64,000 nucleotides of DNA from Actinomycetospora sp. NBRC 106378 (GTDB lineage Bacteria > Actinomycetota > Actinomycetes > Mycobacteriales > Pseudonocardiaceae), in contig NZ_BSTT01000022.1 in assembly GCF_030269685.1 (NCBI RefSeq), positions 1-64,000 of the forward strand. Reading direction: 5' to 3'. Made by a program: the position numbers and the translations under genes. Of the stretch, positions 7,055 through 15,885 are shown piece after piece. How positions within the stretch are numbered: position 1 is the first letter of the stretch; each line of letters begins with the position of its first letter. The notes beneath the pieces were generated by a model that worked only from the letters and a program-made list of their open reading frames with translations, was not told where the DNA came from and made no database searches.

Positions 7055-7933
7055 CTAGTTCCCGGCGGGCTTGGTGCTGCCGGCCGAGCCGTTCGAGCTG
7101 GGCGTGATGGCGTCCGTCGGGCCCTTCGGCGGGACGATGCCCCCCGGCTGGTCCGGGTCGGGCACGGCACCGGCGGCCGCCGCCGGGGTGTTCGTCGAGC
7201 CCGCGGCCGGGCTCGGGGCCGGCTTCGGGCGCGGCGCGGGCGGCGGCGGGGGCGGCAGCTCCGGCGCCTTGCGGGTCGCGACCACCGCGATCCCGGCCGC
7301 GAGCACGCCGAGGACGATCCACAGGCCCCAACGACGACGCTTCTTGTCCTGCTCCGGCTCGAGGCGCTGCGAGAGGTCGCGACGGGCCGTGGTGAGGCCG
7401 TCCTCGAGCTGGCCGCGGACGGTCTCGCCGAGGTCGCGCAGCTCGCCGACCGAGGTCGGGACCGGCGAGGCCTCGAGCGCCTTGCGGGCGTCCTTGACCG
7501 AGGTCGGCACCGACGACGACTCGAGCGCCTTGCGGGCGTCCTTCGCGTAGGACGTGGCCTGCTTGCGGGCGTCCTTGGCGTAGGAGCGCGCCTGCTTCCG
7601 GGCGTCCTTCGCGGCCTTGTTGGCGCGCTTGCGCGTCTCGGCCTTGGCCTCCTGCGCCCGCTTGCGGGCCTCGGCCTGTGCCTCCTCGGCGCGCGAACGG
7701 GCCTCGGCGCGGGCGTCGAGCACCCGCTGGCGCGCCTGGTCGGCGGCGGCACGCACGTCCTTGCGGACCTCGGCGCGCTTCTTCGCGCCCTGCTTGCGGG
7801 CCTTCTCGCGCTCCTTGCGGGCCTGGGCAGCGGCCTTCTCGGCGTGCTTGGCCGCCTTCTTACGGGCGCGGCGTCCTTCCTTGCGCAGATCGTCCAGGTC
7901 CTCCCTGGCTCCGATCACGGTCTTGCTGCTCAA
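7055..7933 (-). CDS. Lys/Ala-rich coiled-coil protein with one membrane segment and Pro-rich tail
   Basis: 292 aa from a TTG at 7933, preceded by GAGGTG at 6 bases; a GTG at 7942 is an alternative but overlaps that Shine-Dalgarno. Residues 5-130 are a highly basic coiled coil built from KDARKQA-type heptads. Two near-identical repeats (ARKALESSSVPTSV and ARKALEASPVPTSV) follow near residues 125-160. One hydrophobic helix (LWIVLGVLAAGIAVVA) lies near residue 205, then a Pro/Ala/Gly-rich tail. The layout suggests a cytoplasmic positively charged stalk, possibly binding DNA or polyphosphate, anchored in the membrane. No family is recognised with confidence. Confidence 0.7.
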   Translation of the reverse strand: MSSKTVIGAREDLDDLRKEGRRARKKAAKHAEKAAAQARKEREKARKQGAKKRAEVRKDVRAAADQARQRVLDARAEARSRAEEAQAEARKRAQEAKAETRKRANKAAKDARKQARSYAKDARKQATSYAKDARKALESSSVPTSVKDARKALEASPVPTSVGELRDLGETVRGQLEDGLTTARRDLSQRLEPEQDKKRRRWGLWIVLGVLAAGIAVVATRKAPELPPPPPPAPRPKPAPSPAAGSTNTPAAAAGAVPDPDQPGGIVPPKGPTDAITPSSNGSAGSTKPAGN

Positions 7934-8038
7934 CGGCGACACCTCACTGTTCGTGGGCGGCTGATCCTGCCGCCATTCCCCTGTCTGCAAGTGCCCGACC
8001 CGCCGGTGCGTCACACCCGCTGCTCCGTCGGTGGCACG

Positions 8039-8578
8039 ATGACGTCCGTGACGAATGCCGAGAACGGGCCGACCGCGACGCTGCACACCTCGAACGGCGA
8101 CATCACCGTCAACCTCTTCCCCGACAAGGCACCGAAGACGGTGTCCAACTTCGTGGGACTCGCGACCGGTGAGGGCCAGTACAGCGAGCCGAACGCGAAG
8201 GGCTCGTCCAGCGGGCCGTTCTACGACGGCACGATCTTCCACCGGGTCATCGCCGGGTTCATGCTGCAGACCGGGGATCCCACCGGAACGGGTCGTGGTG
8301 GGCCGGGCTACAAGTTCGCCGACGAGTTCCACCCCGACCTGCGCTTCGACCGCCCGTACCTGCTCGCGATGGCGAACGCCGGGCCCGGCACGAACGGCTC
8401 GCAGTTCTTCATCACGGTGGCCCCGACGACGTGGCTCAACCGCAAGCACACCATCTTCGGCGAGGTGGCCGACCAGGCCAGCCGGGACGTCGTCGACTCG
8501 ATCGCCGCCACGCCCACCGGTCCCGGCGACCGCCCCACCGCCGATATCGTGATCGAGAGCGTCGAGGTCGCGAAGTAA
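8039..8578 (+). CDS. ppiA: Cyclophilin-type peptidyl-prolyl cis-trans isomerase
   Basis: 179 aa, cytosolic (no signal peptide). The cyclophilin signature runs from FHRVIAGFMLQTGD, with the catalytic Arg in FHRV, to GTNGSQFFI and the Trp in TTWLNRKHTIFGEV that would bind cyclosporin. It matches Rv0009 PpiA of M. tuberculosis, the first gene of the conserved block seen here. It catalyses prolyl isomerisation during protein folding. The ATG at 8039 is used; a GTG three codons later is possible. Confidence 0.93.
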   Translation: MTSVTNAENGPTATLHTSNGDITVNLFPDKAPKTVSNFVGLATGEGQYSEPNAKGSSSGPFYDGTIFHRVIAGFMLQTGDPTGTGRGGPGYKFADEFHPDLRFDRPYLLAMANAGPGTNGSQFFITVAPTTWLNRKHTIFGEVADQASRDVVDSIAATPTGPGDRPTADIVIESVEVAK

Positions 8579-8613
8579 CCGGACACCCACCACCGGACGG
8601 GGACACTGGGGGC

Positions 8614-9492
8614 ATGAGCAGCAGTCCCCCGGGCGCGGACACGCAGGTCTGCGTCCGCCACCCCGACCGCCCCACCGGGTTGCGGTGCACGCGCTGCGAC
8701 CGCCCGGCGTGCCCGCAGTGCCTGCGGGACGCGTCGGTGGGGATGCAGTGCGTCGACTGCGTCACCGAGGGCGCGCGCACGCAGCGGCGGGGTCGGGACC
8801 TGCGGCGGCCGACCGCCGTCGTCGTCCCGACCCTCATCGCGCTGAACGTCGCCGTCTTCGCGTGGACCGCGCTCGACGCGGGCAGCGTGCAGGACAACAC
8901 CGACGGCGCCGTGTTCGCGGGCGGCGCCCTCGTCCCGCTGCAGGTCGCCGGCGGCGAGTGGTGGCGGTTGGTGACGTCGGGCTTCCTGCACATCGGCCCG
9001 ATCCACCTGCTGTTCAACATGGTCGCCCTGTGGTTCATCGGGCGGGACATCGAACTGGTGCTCGGCCGGTTGCGCTTCACGGCGCTCTACGGGGCGTCGT
9101 TGCTCGGCGGATCGGCCGCGGTGATGGTGTTCGGCTCGCCGGTGAGCGCGACGGCGGGCGCCTCCGGGGCGATTTTCGGCCTGATGGGGGCCCTCGTGGT
9201 CCTGCTCCGCCGGATGCGGCTGCCCGCCACCTCCGCGCTGGTGATCATCGGCCTGAACGTCGTCTTCTCGCTGACGTTCCCCGGGATCTCGCTGCTCGGG
9301 CACCTGGGCGGGCTGGTCGTCGGCACCGGGGTGGCGGCCGCGATGACCTACGGCCCGGGCCGCTCACGCCCGGTCGTCGGCCTGTGGATCGTCGCGGGGG
9401 TCGTCGTCGCCCTCGTCGTCGCGGTCGCGCTGCGCGACGCGTCCTTCGGCAGCGTCGTCTGCGGCGCCACCACCTGCCGCATCGGCGGCTGA
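8614..9492 (+). CDS. Rhomboid intramembrane serine protease with N-terminal zinc-binding domain
   Basis: 292 aa. Residues 10-52 form a B-box-like zinc domain (CVRH, CTRC, CPQC, CVDC). Six to seven membrane helices follow. Catalytic Ser184 lies in GASGAIFG and His230 in LGHLGG, with Asn135 (HLLFN) for the oxyanion hole, so the dyad is intact. It would cut membrane proteins within the bilayer. It belongs to the zinc-domain rhomboid group also seen as Rv0110 in M. tuberculosis, but here it is placed between ppiA and the PH-domain gene. Its 3' end overlaps the convergent gene by 129 bp. Confidence 0.92.
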   Translation: MSSSPPGADTQVCVRHPDRPTGLRCTRCDRPACPQCLRDASVGMQCVDCVTEGARTQRRGRDLRRPTAVVVPTLIALNVAVFAWTALDAGSVQDNTDGAVFAGGALVPLQVAGGEWWRLVTSGFLHIGPIHLLFNMVALWFIGRDIELVLGRLRFTALYGASLLGGSAAVMVFGSPVSATAGASGAIFGLMGALVVLLRRMRLPATSALVIIGLNVVFSLTFPGISLLGHLGGLVVGTGVAAAMTYGPGRSRPVVGLWIVAGVVVALVVAVALRDASFGSVVCGATTCRIGG

Positions 9493-9939
9493 CCCCGTCC
9501 CGCCGCGCCCGGCCCGGGCGCGGTGGGCCTGCAACGCCTCGGCGACGTCCACCGGGTCGGTGCCGAGCTCGAGGCGCCCCAGCACGAGCAGCCGCTCGGC
9601 CCCGTCGTCGTCCCGGGCGTCGATCTCGAGATAGGCCGCCGGCATCCCGAGCCGACGCATGCGGACCACCCGGACCGCGTCGACCCGTGTCCAGGGCCAC
9701 GTGCGCGCCCCGAGCAGGCCGCGCACCGTGAGCGAGTCGTCGGTCGCCGCGAGCCGGGGGCGGGCCCGCAGCCCGAACACCGCGGCCACCCCGACCGCGA
9801 CCGCCGCGACGCCGAGCAGCAGTCGGCCGGGTCCGTCCAGCGAGCCGAGGACGACCACGACGAGCAGCGCGACCGCGCCGACCGATCCGAGGACCACCGC
9901 GGCGAGAGGTGCGGCCCACTCGGCATCAGGGTTGTCCAC
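9364..9939 (-). CDS. PH-domain-like membrane protein (Rv0010c type)
   Basis: 191 aa. Two hydrophobic helices lie at residues 12-60, followed by a small PH-like domain (TVRGLLGARTWPWTRVDAVRV to LLVLGRLEL). The last 45 residues are Gly/Ala/Asp-rich low complexity and lie entirely within the region that overlaps the rhomboid gene, so they are probably non-functional tail sequence. Position matches Rv0010c next to crgA in mycobacteria. Function is unknown; members of this family may scaffold cell-envelope proteins. Confidence 0.75.
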   Translation of the reverse strand: MDNPDAEWAAPLAAVVLGSVGAVALLVVVVLGSLDGPGRLLLGVAAVAVGVAAVFGLRARPRLAATDDSLTVRGLLGARTWPWTRVDAVRVVRMRRLGMPAAYLEIDARDDDGAERLLVLGRLELGTDPVDVAEALQAHRARAGRGGTGSAADAAGGGAADDAAEGRVAQRDRDDEGDDDPRDDPQADDRA

Positions 9940-9987
9940 AGGCTCCGTCCACAGTGGGGACGAACGACATCGATGTAGTTCGGCGGC

Positions 9988-10245
9988 TCAGCGCCACTTC
10001 ATCGTCATGAGCAGCGAGATGACGACCAGACCGAAGCCGATGAGGAAGTTGTAGCCGCCGAGCTCTGCCATGAAGCGGATGTCCTCGCCGGCGAGATAGT
10101 TCACGACGAGCCAGGCGAGCCCGACGATGCCGATCGCCAGCATGATCACGACGTAGGCCGGGTGCGACGGCCCGGCGGTCTTCGTGGCCGCGGCCTGCGG
10201 CGGCGGGGTGTAGGTCGGCTTCTTGCGGACCTTGGACTTCGGCAC
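9988..10245 (-). CDS. crgA: Cell division protein CrgA
   Basis: 85 aa from the GTG at 10245, with AGGAG at 6 bases. The basic N-terminus ([16 protein letters not shown]) is followed by two membrane helices ([19 protein letters not shown] and [19 protein letters not shown]), the hallmark of CrgA. In mycobacteria CrgA binds FtsZ, FtsQ, FtsI and CwsA at the septum; in Streptomyces it inhibits premature FtsZ ring formation. It is divergent from the trpG-like gene, with only 62 bp between the starts. Confidence 0.95.
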   Translation of the reverse strand: MPKSKVRKKPTYTPPPQAAATKTAGPSHPAYVVIMLAIGIVGLAWLVVNYLAGEDIRFMAELGGYNFLIGFGLVVISLLMTMKWR

Positions 10246-10294
10246 GGGAGGCTCCTGAGGACGAGTGTGGACTCCACGGTAGCGAAGCCGCACG

Positions 10295-10300
10295 TAGGGT
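10295..10300 (+). promoter_or_regulatory. Candidate -10 element for a leaderless trpG-like transcript
   Basis: TAGGGT ends 7 bases before the GTG at 10308 and there is no Shine-Dalgarno sequence, the usual picture of a leaderless actinomycete mRNA. No convincing -35 is seen. Confidence 0.4.
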
Positions 10301-10307
10301 TGGGCCC

Positions 10308-10964
10308 GTGCGGGTCCTCGTCGTCGACAACTACGACAGCTTCGTCTACAACCTGGTGCAGTACCTGGCCCAGCTCGGGGCCGAGCCGGTGGTGCGGCGC
10401 AACGACGCCCCCGACGTGCTCGACCTCGCGGCCGACGCCGACGGCGTGCTCGTCAGTCCCGGTCCCGGCACGCCCGACGACGCCGGGCAGAGCCTGGACG
10501 TCATCGCCCGCTGCGCGGCCGACCGCACGCCGCTGCTCGGCGTGTGCCTCGGGCACCAGGCGCTGGGCCAGGCGTTCGGCGGGATCGTCGAGCGGGCCCC
10601 GGAGCTGCGCCACGGCAAGACCTCGGCGGTGCACCACGACGGGGCGGGCGTGCTCGCCGGGCTGCCCGACCCGTTCACCGCCACGCGGTACCACTCGCTC
10701 ACGGTGCGGCCGGACTCCCTGCCCGACGAGCTCGAGGCCACCGGCTGGACCGCCGACGGCGTGCTCATGGCGATGCGTCACCGCGAGCTGCCGCTGCAGG
10801 GCGTGCAGTTCCACCCGGAATCGGTCCTCACCGAGGACGGCCACCGGATGCTCGCCACGTGGATGGCCGGCTGCGGCCACCCCGTGGCCGAGGGCCTGGT
10901 GGACGAGCTGGTCCGCGACGTGCGCGCCCTCGCGATGGCCGCGGCCCCGCCCGCGCGGAGCTGA
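10308..10964 (+). CDS. trpG: Glutamine amidotransferase of anthranilate/aminodeoxychorismate synthase
   Basis: 218 aa. Class I amidotransferase: nucleophile Cys in [10 protein letters not shown], His and Glu in VQFHPES, and the GPGTPDDAG oxyanion loop. It supplies ammonia from glutamine to a chorismate-using partner (TrpE or PabB) for tryptophan or folate synthesis. Position corresponds to Rv0013 trpG (also called pabA). No partner subunit is in the window, so which pathway it serves, or whether it serves both, cannot be decided. It starts with GTG and is probably leaderless. A perfect palindromic terminator follows 7 bases after its stop. Confidence 0.92.
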   Translation: MRVLVVDNYDSFVYNLVQYLAQLGAEPVVRRNDAPDVLDLAADADGVLVSPGPGTPDDAGQSLDVIARCAADRTPLLGVCLGHQALGQAFGGIVERAPELRHGKTSAVHHDGAGVLAGLPDPFTATRYHSLTVRPDSLPDELEATGWTADGVLMAMRHRELPLQGVQFHPESVLTEDGHRMLATWMAGCGHPVAEGLVDELVRDVRALAMAAAPPARS

Positions 10965-10971
10965 GCCGGCA

Positions 10972-11004
10972 CCCGTCGTCGGGAAGGGCCTTCCCGACGA
11001 CGGG
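10972..11004. terminator. Perfect bidirectional terminator between trpG and pknB
   Basis: 16-bp perfect arms (CCCGTCGTCGGGAAGG and complement) with a single central G, between convergent stops at 10964 and 11011. Both arms contain the 14-mer CCCGTCGTCGGGAA that recurs elsewhere in the window. Confidence 0.8.
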
Positions 11005-11010
11005 GCGGTG

Positions 11011-12981
11011 TCAGTTGCTGCCGGGGAAGAGGCCGTTCCCGCCGAAGACGCCGCCACCGTTGTTCCCGCCGCCGCCCCCGCCGTTGTAGCGGCCGACGGT
11101 CACCTGGATCTCGTCGCCACGGCCGACCTGGCTCCCGGCGGACTGGGTCTGGCTGAGCACCTTGTTGTCCTGGTTCGGGTCGTCGACGTTCTGGCTGGTC
11201 GCCCGGATGTTGCCGGTGAACCCGGCGGAGGCCAGCGTCTGCTTCGCCTCGTCGAGCGTCTCGCCGGTGATGTCGGGCATCGACAGGCGGTCGCCGCCGG
11301 TGACGGTGAGGGTGACGGTGGAGCCGACCGCGACCGTGGAGCCGGCCGCCGGGCTCGTGGAGGCGACCGTGGCGTTCCCCGACGAGTCGCCGGAGACCGT
11401 GACCTCGAGTCCCACGCCCTCGAGCGTGGTGCGGGCGGTGCTGACCGGCTGGCCGGTCACGTCCGGGACCTTGATGGTCTGGCGCTGCTGACCCACCGTC
11501 AGCTGGATCGCGGTGCCCGGCGCGAGCAGCGTGCCGGCCGCCGGGTCCTGGGCCAGGACCTTGCCGACCTGGGACGAGTCGTCGACGGGCCGCTGCTGGG
11601 GCACGGGTGTGAGCGTGAGGCCCGCGGCCTGCACGATCTGCTGCGCCTGGTCGGCGGTCTTGCCGGTGAGGTCGGGCGTCTGCACCCGGTCCGGCCCGCG
11701 GCCCACCCGCATCGCGATGACGGTCTGCGGGGCCACCTCGGCGCCCGCCACGGGATCGGTGCCGAGGACGGTGCCCACCTGCGTGGCCGTCGAGGCCACC
11801 GGGACGAGGTTGGGCTTGAGTCCCGCACCGGTCAGCGTCCGCAGCGCGACGTCCTGGGGCTGGTTGGTGACGTCGGGGACGGCCACCTGGTTGTTGCCCG
11901 GCGAGAAGAGGAAGAACAACCCGGCGAGCACCGCCACCACCGCCACGATCGCGCCGATGACGCCGAGACGGCGCCGGCCGCGACGACGACGTTCCTCCTC
12001 CTGGTCGGCCTGCCAGGCGGCGAAGTCGCCGGCCTCGGTGGCCGGCCCGGTGGCGTAGGCGGCCGCGCCCACGGTGCGCGTGGGGCCGGTCATGAGCGTG
12101 TTGCGCTCGTCGGCCGTCATCACCAGCGGGGCCTCGACCTGCTCGCCCTGGAGCACGCGCACCAGGTCGTCGCGCATCTCGCCCGCCGTCTGGTAGCGGT
12201 TGAACGGGTTCTTCGCGAGCGCCTTCAACGTGATCGCGTCGAGGGCGGGCGGGACCGCGGGGTTGAGCTCGGACGGTGCCTTCGGGTCCTCCCGCACGTG
12301 CTGGTAGGCCACCGCGACCGGGGAGTCGCCGGTGAACGGCGGCTGCCCGGTGAGCAGCTCGAAGAGCACGCAGCCGGTGGAGTACACGTCCGAGCGGGCG
12401 TCGACCGCCTCGCCCCGGGCCTGCTCCGGCGACAGGTACTGGGCGGTGCCGATGACCGCGGCCGTCTGCGTCAGCCCCTGCTGCGCGTCGGACAGCGCCC
12501 GCGCGATCCCGAAGTCCATGACCTTCACGGCCCCGGAGGGCGTGATCATGACGTTCGCGGGCTTCACGTCTCGGTGGATGATGCCGTGCCGGTGGGAGAA
12601 GTCGAGGGCGGAGCAGATGTCCGCGGTGACCTCGCAGACCCGGTACGGGTCCATCGGCCCGCCGGTCTTGACGATGTCGCGCAGCGTCCGGCCCGGCACG
12701 TACTCCATGACGATGTAGGGCAGCGGGACGTCGTCGGCCCAGGTCTCGCCGGTGTCGTACACCGCCACGATGGCCGGGTGGTTCAGGGCGGCGGCGTTCT
12801 GGCCCTCGCGCTGGAACCGGATCTGGAACTGCGGGTCGCGGGCCAGGTCCGACCGCAGCACCTTGATGGCCACGTCCCGACCCAGGCGCACGTCCCGGCC
12901 GCCGTGGACCTCGGACATCCCGCCGTAGCCGAGCGCGGGTCCGAGCTCGTAGCGGTCGGACAGGAGGCGAGGCGCGGTCAT
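11011..12981 (-). CDS. pknB: Ser/Thr protein kinase PknB with four PASTA domains
   Basis: 656 aa. Residues 11-275 form the kinase: G-loop GYGGMSEV, Lys40 in VAIKV, catalytic HRDVKPAN, and DFG with an activation loop holding the Thr pair (GLTQTAAVIGTAQY). A basic juxtamembrane stretch leads to one membrane helix near residue 340. Four extracellular PASTA repeats (each with a VPDVTNQ-like start) follow, then a Gly/Asn-rich end. PknB senses muropeptides or lipid II and phosphorylates division and wall proteins. Its start overlaps the pknA stop by 4 bp, and it is the last gene of the fhaA-to-pknB minus-strand operon. Confidence 0.97.
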   Translation of the reverse strand: MTAPRLLSDRYELGPALGYGGMSEVHGGRDVRLGRDVAIKVLRSDLARDPQFQIRFQREGQNAAALNHPAIVAVYDTGETWADDVPLPYIVMEYVPGRTLRDIVKTGGPMDPYRVCEVTADICSALDFSHRHGIIHRDVKPANVMITPSGAVKVMDFGIARALSDAQQGLTQTAAVIGTAQYLSPEQARGEAVDARSDVYSTGCVLFELLTGQPPFTGDSPVAVAYQHVREDPKAPSELNPAVPPALDAITLKALAKNPFNRYQTAGEMRDDLVRVLQGEQVEAPLVMTADERNTLMTGPTRTVGAAAYATGPATEAGDFAAWQADQEEERRRRGRRRLGVIGAIVAVVAVLAGLFFLFSPGNNQVAVPDVTNQPQDVALRTLTGAGLKPNLVPVASTATQVGTVLGTDPVAGAEVAPQTVIAMRVGRGPDRVQTPDLTGKTADQAQQIVQAAGLTLTPVPQQRPVDDSSQVGKVLAQDPAAGTLLAPGTAIQLTVGQQRQTIKVPDVTGQPVSTARTTLEGVGLEVTVSGDSSGNATVASTSPAAGSTVAVGSTVTLTVTGGDRLSMPDITGETLDEAKQTLASAGFTGNIRATSQNVDDPNQDNKVLSQTQSAGSQVGRGDEIQVTVGRYNGGGGGGNNGGGVFGGNGLFPGSN

Positions 12982-14396
12982 CCGAACTCCTGACAGGTCA
13001 CGGTGACGGTGTCACCGCGCTGGACCTCACCGGTGGGGGACACGTAGAGCACCCGGCAGGCCGACGGATCGCTCGGCTGCCCGCCGAGGACGGTGCGCAC
13101 GGTCGGGGAGAGGCCGTCCTCGCGCAGCGCGGCCGCGGCCACGGAGGCGGACCGTCCGACGTAGTCGATGTTGCTCACGCTGACCGTGTCGCCGGCGGCG
13201 GTGGTCGTCGTGGTCGACCGGCTGCGCGTGGTCGTGGTGGTGGTCGGCGCGGCCGTCGTCGTGGTGGTGGTCGGGGTCGCGACCGGCGGGGGCGCGCTCG
13301 TCTCGGTGTTCGAGACCAGCACGTACGCGAGGATCCCCAGGACGGCGAGGACCGCGACGACGGCGGCGACGGTGCCCCAGGGACCACGCCGGGCGGGCTC
13401 GGAGCGGTGCCCGTCGTCCCAGCGGTCGCGGCGCGGCGGGGGCGGCTGCTGCGGGCCGTCGTAGGTCGACGCCGGGGCCACGCGGGTGGCCGGGTTGACC
13501 GCCTCCGTCGCCGCGGTGGCCGCGCCGGGCCGCGGGACGGGCTCACCCCGGCGCACCGCGGCCACGGCGCGGGCGAACTCCCCGCCGTTGGCGTACCGGC
13601 CGCGCGGGTCCTTCGTGAGGGTCAGCTCGATGAGCTGGCGCACCACCGGCGGCACGTCCGGCGGGAGCGGCGGGAGCGGGTCGCGGATGTGCATCATCGC
13701 GACCGTCACGGCGTTCTCGGAGAGGTACGGCCGGCGCCCCGCGAGGCACTCGTAGCCGACGACGCCGAGCGAGTAGACGTCCGAGGCGGGGCCGGCGTCG
13801 CCGCCGCCCGCCTGCTCCGGGGCGATGTAGTGGGCGGTGCCCATCACCATGCCCGAGCGGGTCACGGGGGCCGCGTCGATGGCCTTCGCGATGCCGAAGT
13901 CGGTGATCTTGACCTGGTTCGACGGCGTCACGAGGATGTTGCCGGGCTTGACGTCGCGGTGGACCAGGCCGCGCTCGTGCGCGGCGTCGAGCGCGTAGCC
14001 GGACTGCTCGAGGATGTCGAGGGTGTAGTCGACGCCGAGCCGGCCGTGCACCGAGAGGATCTGCGCCAGCGGCTCGCCGCGGACGAGCTCCATCACGAGG
14101 TAGGCCACCGGGACCTGGATGGTGCCGTTCGCGGTGCTCCAGTCGGTGGTGGTCTCGCCGTAGTCGTGGACCGCGGTGACGCCCGGGTTGTTCAGCGAGG
14201 CGGCCGTGCGGGCCTCGGTGCGGAAGCGGTGCAGGAACTCGGGATCCCCGGACAGCTCGGCTTTGAGGATCTTGACGGCGACCGTGCGGTCGAGGCGGGT
14301 GTCCTGGGCCTCCCAGACCTCGCCCATCCCGCCGATCGCGATGCGCCGGCCGATCCGGTAGCGGTCGGCGAGGAGCGTGCCCGTGGTCGGAGCCAT
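12978..14396 (-). CDS. pknA: Ser/Thr protein kinase PknA with an extra extracellular PASTA-like domain
   Basis: 472 aa, longer than M. tuberculosis PknA (431). The kinase domain has G-loop IAIGGMGEVW, Lys42, HRDVKPGN and DFG. A membrane helix lies near residue 350, followed by a Thr-rich linker. The last 70 residues (DTVSVSNIDYVGRSA to VTVTCQEF) look like a single PASTA repeat: a V-x-V-x-N-Y start, an alpha-helix, and a closing GDTVTVTV-like strand, with a Cys pair that could form a disulfide. Together with PknB it regulates cell shape and division. The extra domain would let PknA sense wall fragments directly (inference). Confidence 0.95.
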   Translation of the reverse strand: MAPTTGTLLADRYRIGRRIAIGGMGEVWEAQDTRLDRTVAVKILKAELSGDPEFLHRFRTEARTAASLNNPGVTAVHDYGETTTDWSTANGTIQVPVAYLVMELVRGEPLAQILSVHGRLGVDYTLDILEQSGYALDAAHERGLVHRDVKPGNILVTPSNQVKITDFGIAKAIDAAPVTRSGMVMGTAHYIAPEQAGGGDAGPASDVYSLGVVGYECLAGRRPYLSENAVTVAMMHIRDPLPPLPPDVPPVVRQLIELTLTKDPRGRYANGGEFARAVAAVRRGEPVPRPGAATAATEAVNPATRVAPASTYDGPQQPPPPRRDRWDDGHRSEPARRGPWGTVAAVVAVLAVLGILAYVLVSNTETSAPPPVATPTTTTTTAAPTTTTTTRSRSTTTTTAAGDTVSVSNIDYVGRSASVAAAALREDGLSPTVRTVLGGQPSDPSACRVLYVSPTGEVQRGDTVTVTCQEFG

Positions 14397-14400
14397 GGTG

Positions 14401-15885
14401 CTACCTCCCTCCCTGCAGGGCCGCGGCGACGACCGCGCGGCCGACCGGTCCGGCCACCGAGGAACCGGTCGCGTCGTCGCCCCGGTTGCCGCCCTTCTCG
14501 ACGATCACCGAGACGGCCACCTGGGGGTCGGGTACCGGTCCGAAGACGTCGTACCAGGTGTGCGGCGGGCTGGTCTTCGGGGTCGGGCCCTGCTCGGCCG
14601 TCCCCGTCTTGGACGCCAGCTGGATGCCCGGGATTTTGCCGCTGCTGGTGCTCCCCGTGCCCCCGTTCTCCGAGCCGATCATCAGCTGCGTGAGCGTCGA
14701 CGCGGTGGAGGAGGAGAACGCCCGGGAGCCCCGGTCCGGTGAGGTGGTGTCGACCACCGAGAGGTCGGAGCCCTGGATCTCGCTCACGAGGTGGGGGGCC
14801 ACCGGGACCCCGCCGTTGGCGATGGTCGCGGTGATCATCGCGTTCACGAGCGGCGTCATGCGCACGTCGCGCTGGCCGATCCCGGACTGCGCGAGCGCAG
14901 AGGCGTCGGAGAGGTCGCCCACGTCGGACTCCACCACCGGCATCGGGATGGTCTGGTTCGGGTTCTCCATGCCGAGCGCGGTCGCCATGGACTTGAGCCG
15001 GTCCCCGCCGAGCTGGTCGGCCAGCTGCGCGAACGGCCCGTTGCAGGACTTCGCGAAGGCCACCGACAGCGGCACGGTGGCGCCCGAGCCGCACGCCTCG
15101 CCGTTGTAGTTCTCGAGGGTCGTCGTGCCGTCGGGCAGCGTGATGCGCGGGGCGGCGGTCACGGGGGTGTCCGGGGTGACGAGGCCGGCGTCGAGGGCGG
15201 CGGCGGTGCTCACGAGCTTGAACGTCGACCCGGGCGGATAGAGCTGGCTGATCGCGCGGTTGAGCAGCGGGGAGTCCGAGCTGTTCGGGTCCAGCGCGTT
15301 CCACGCCGCGGTCTGGGTGGACCCGTCGTGGCTCGCCAGCGGGTTGGGGTCGTACGACGGGGTGGAGACCAGCGCCAGGATCTCCCCGGTCTGCGGCCGG
15401 ATGGCGACGACGCTGCCGGAGTAGCCGCGCGAGGCCATGGCGTTGTACGCGGCCTGCTGGACCTTGGGGTCGATCGTGAGGGCGACGTTGCCGCCCGCCG
15501 GGGTCCGGCCGGTGACGACGTCGGAGATGCGGCGCACGAAGAGCTGGTCGGCGGAGCCGTTGAGGACGGCGTCCTCGGCCCGCTCGATGCCGGCGGTCCC
15601 GTAGACCAGCGAGTAGTAGCCGGTGACGGGCGCGTACATCGGCCCGTTCGAGTACTGCCGCAGGTACTTGAAGCGGTCGTCGGTGGGGACGCTGGAGGCG
15701 AGCACCTCGCCACCCGCGGAGATCTGCCCGCGCTGGCGGTTGTACTCGTCGAGCAGGACGCGCTGGTTGTACGGGTTGGCCTTGTACTCGTCGGCCTTGA
15801 CCACCTGGACCCACGTGGCCTGACCCAGCAGCAGCACGATCAGGCCCATGACCACGAGGGACACGCGACGTAGCGGGGTGTTCAC
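14401..15885 (-). CDS. pbpA: Penicillin-binding protein A (class B transpeptidase)
   Basis: 494 aa from the GTG at 15885; the start RRVSLVVMGLIVLLL matches the actinobacterial PbpA N-terminus, and the start overlaps the rodA stop (GTGA). One N-terminal membrane anchor is followed by the dimerisation region (YNQRVLLDEYNRQRGQI) and the transpeptidase domain with STFK, SCN and KTGTAEQ motifs in order. It cross-links peptidoglycan, is required for cell division and shape in mycobacteria, and is a substrate of PknB. Confidence 0.96.
   Translation of the reverse strand: MNTPLRRVSLVVMGLIVLLLGQATWVQVVKADEYKANPYNQRVLLDEYNRQRGQISAGGEVLASSVPTDDRFKYLRQYSNGPMYAPVTGYYSLVYGTAGIERAEDAVLNGSADQLFVRRISDVVTGRTPAGGNVALTIDPKVQQAAYNAMASRGYSGSVVAIRPQTGEILALVSTPSYDPNPLASHDGSTQTAAWNALDPNSSDSPLLNRAISQLYPPGSTFKLVSTAAALDAGLVTPDTPVTAAPRITLPDGTTTLENYNGEACGSGATVPLSVAFAKSCNGPFAQLADQLGGDRLKSMATALGMENPNQTIPMPVVESDVGDLSDASALAQSGIGQRDVRMTPLVNAMITATIANGGVPVAPHLVSEIQGSDLSVVDTTSPDRGSRAFSSSTASTLTQLMIGSENGGTGSTSSGKIPGIQLASKTGTAEQGPTPKTSPPHTWYDVFGPVPDPQVAVSVIVEKGGNRGDDATGSSVAGPVGRAVVAAALQGGR

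Noticed and set aside
10162..12993. 943-codon plus-strand open frame opposite pknB
   Set aside because: It is antisense to pknB and trpG and has the Arg/Gly/Pro-rich composition of a GC-rich shadow frame, with no domain or ribosome-binding site.
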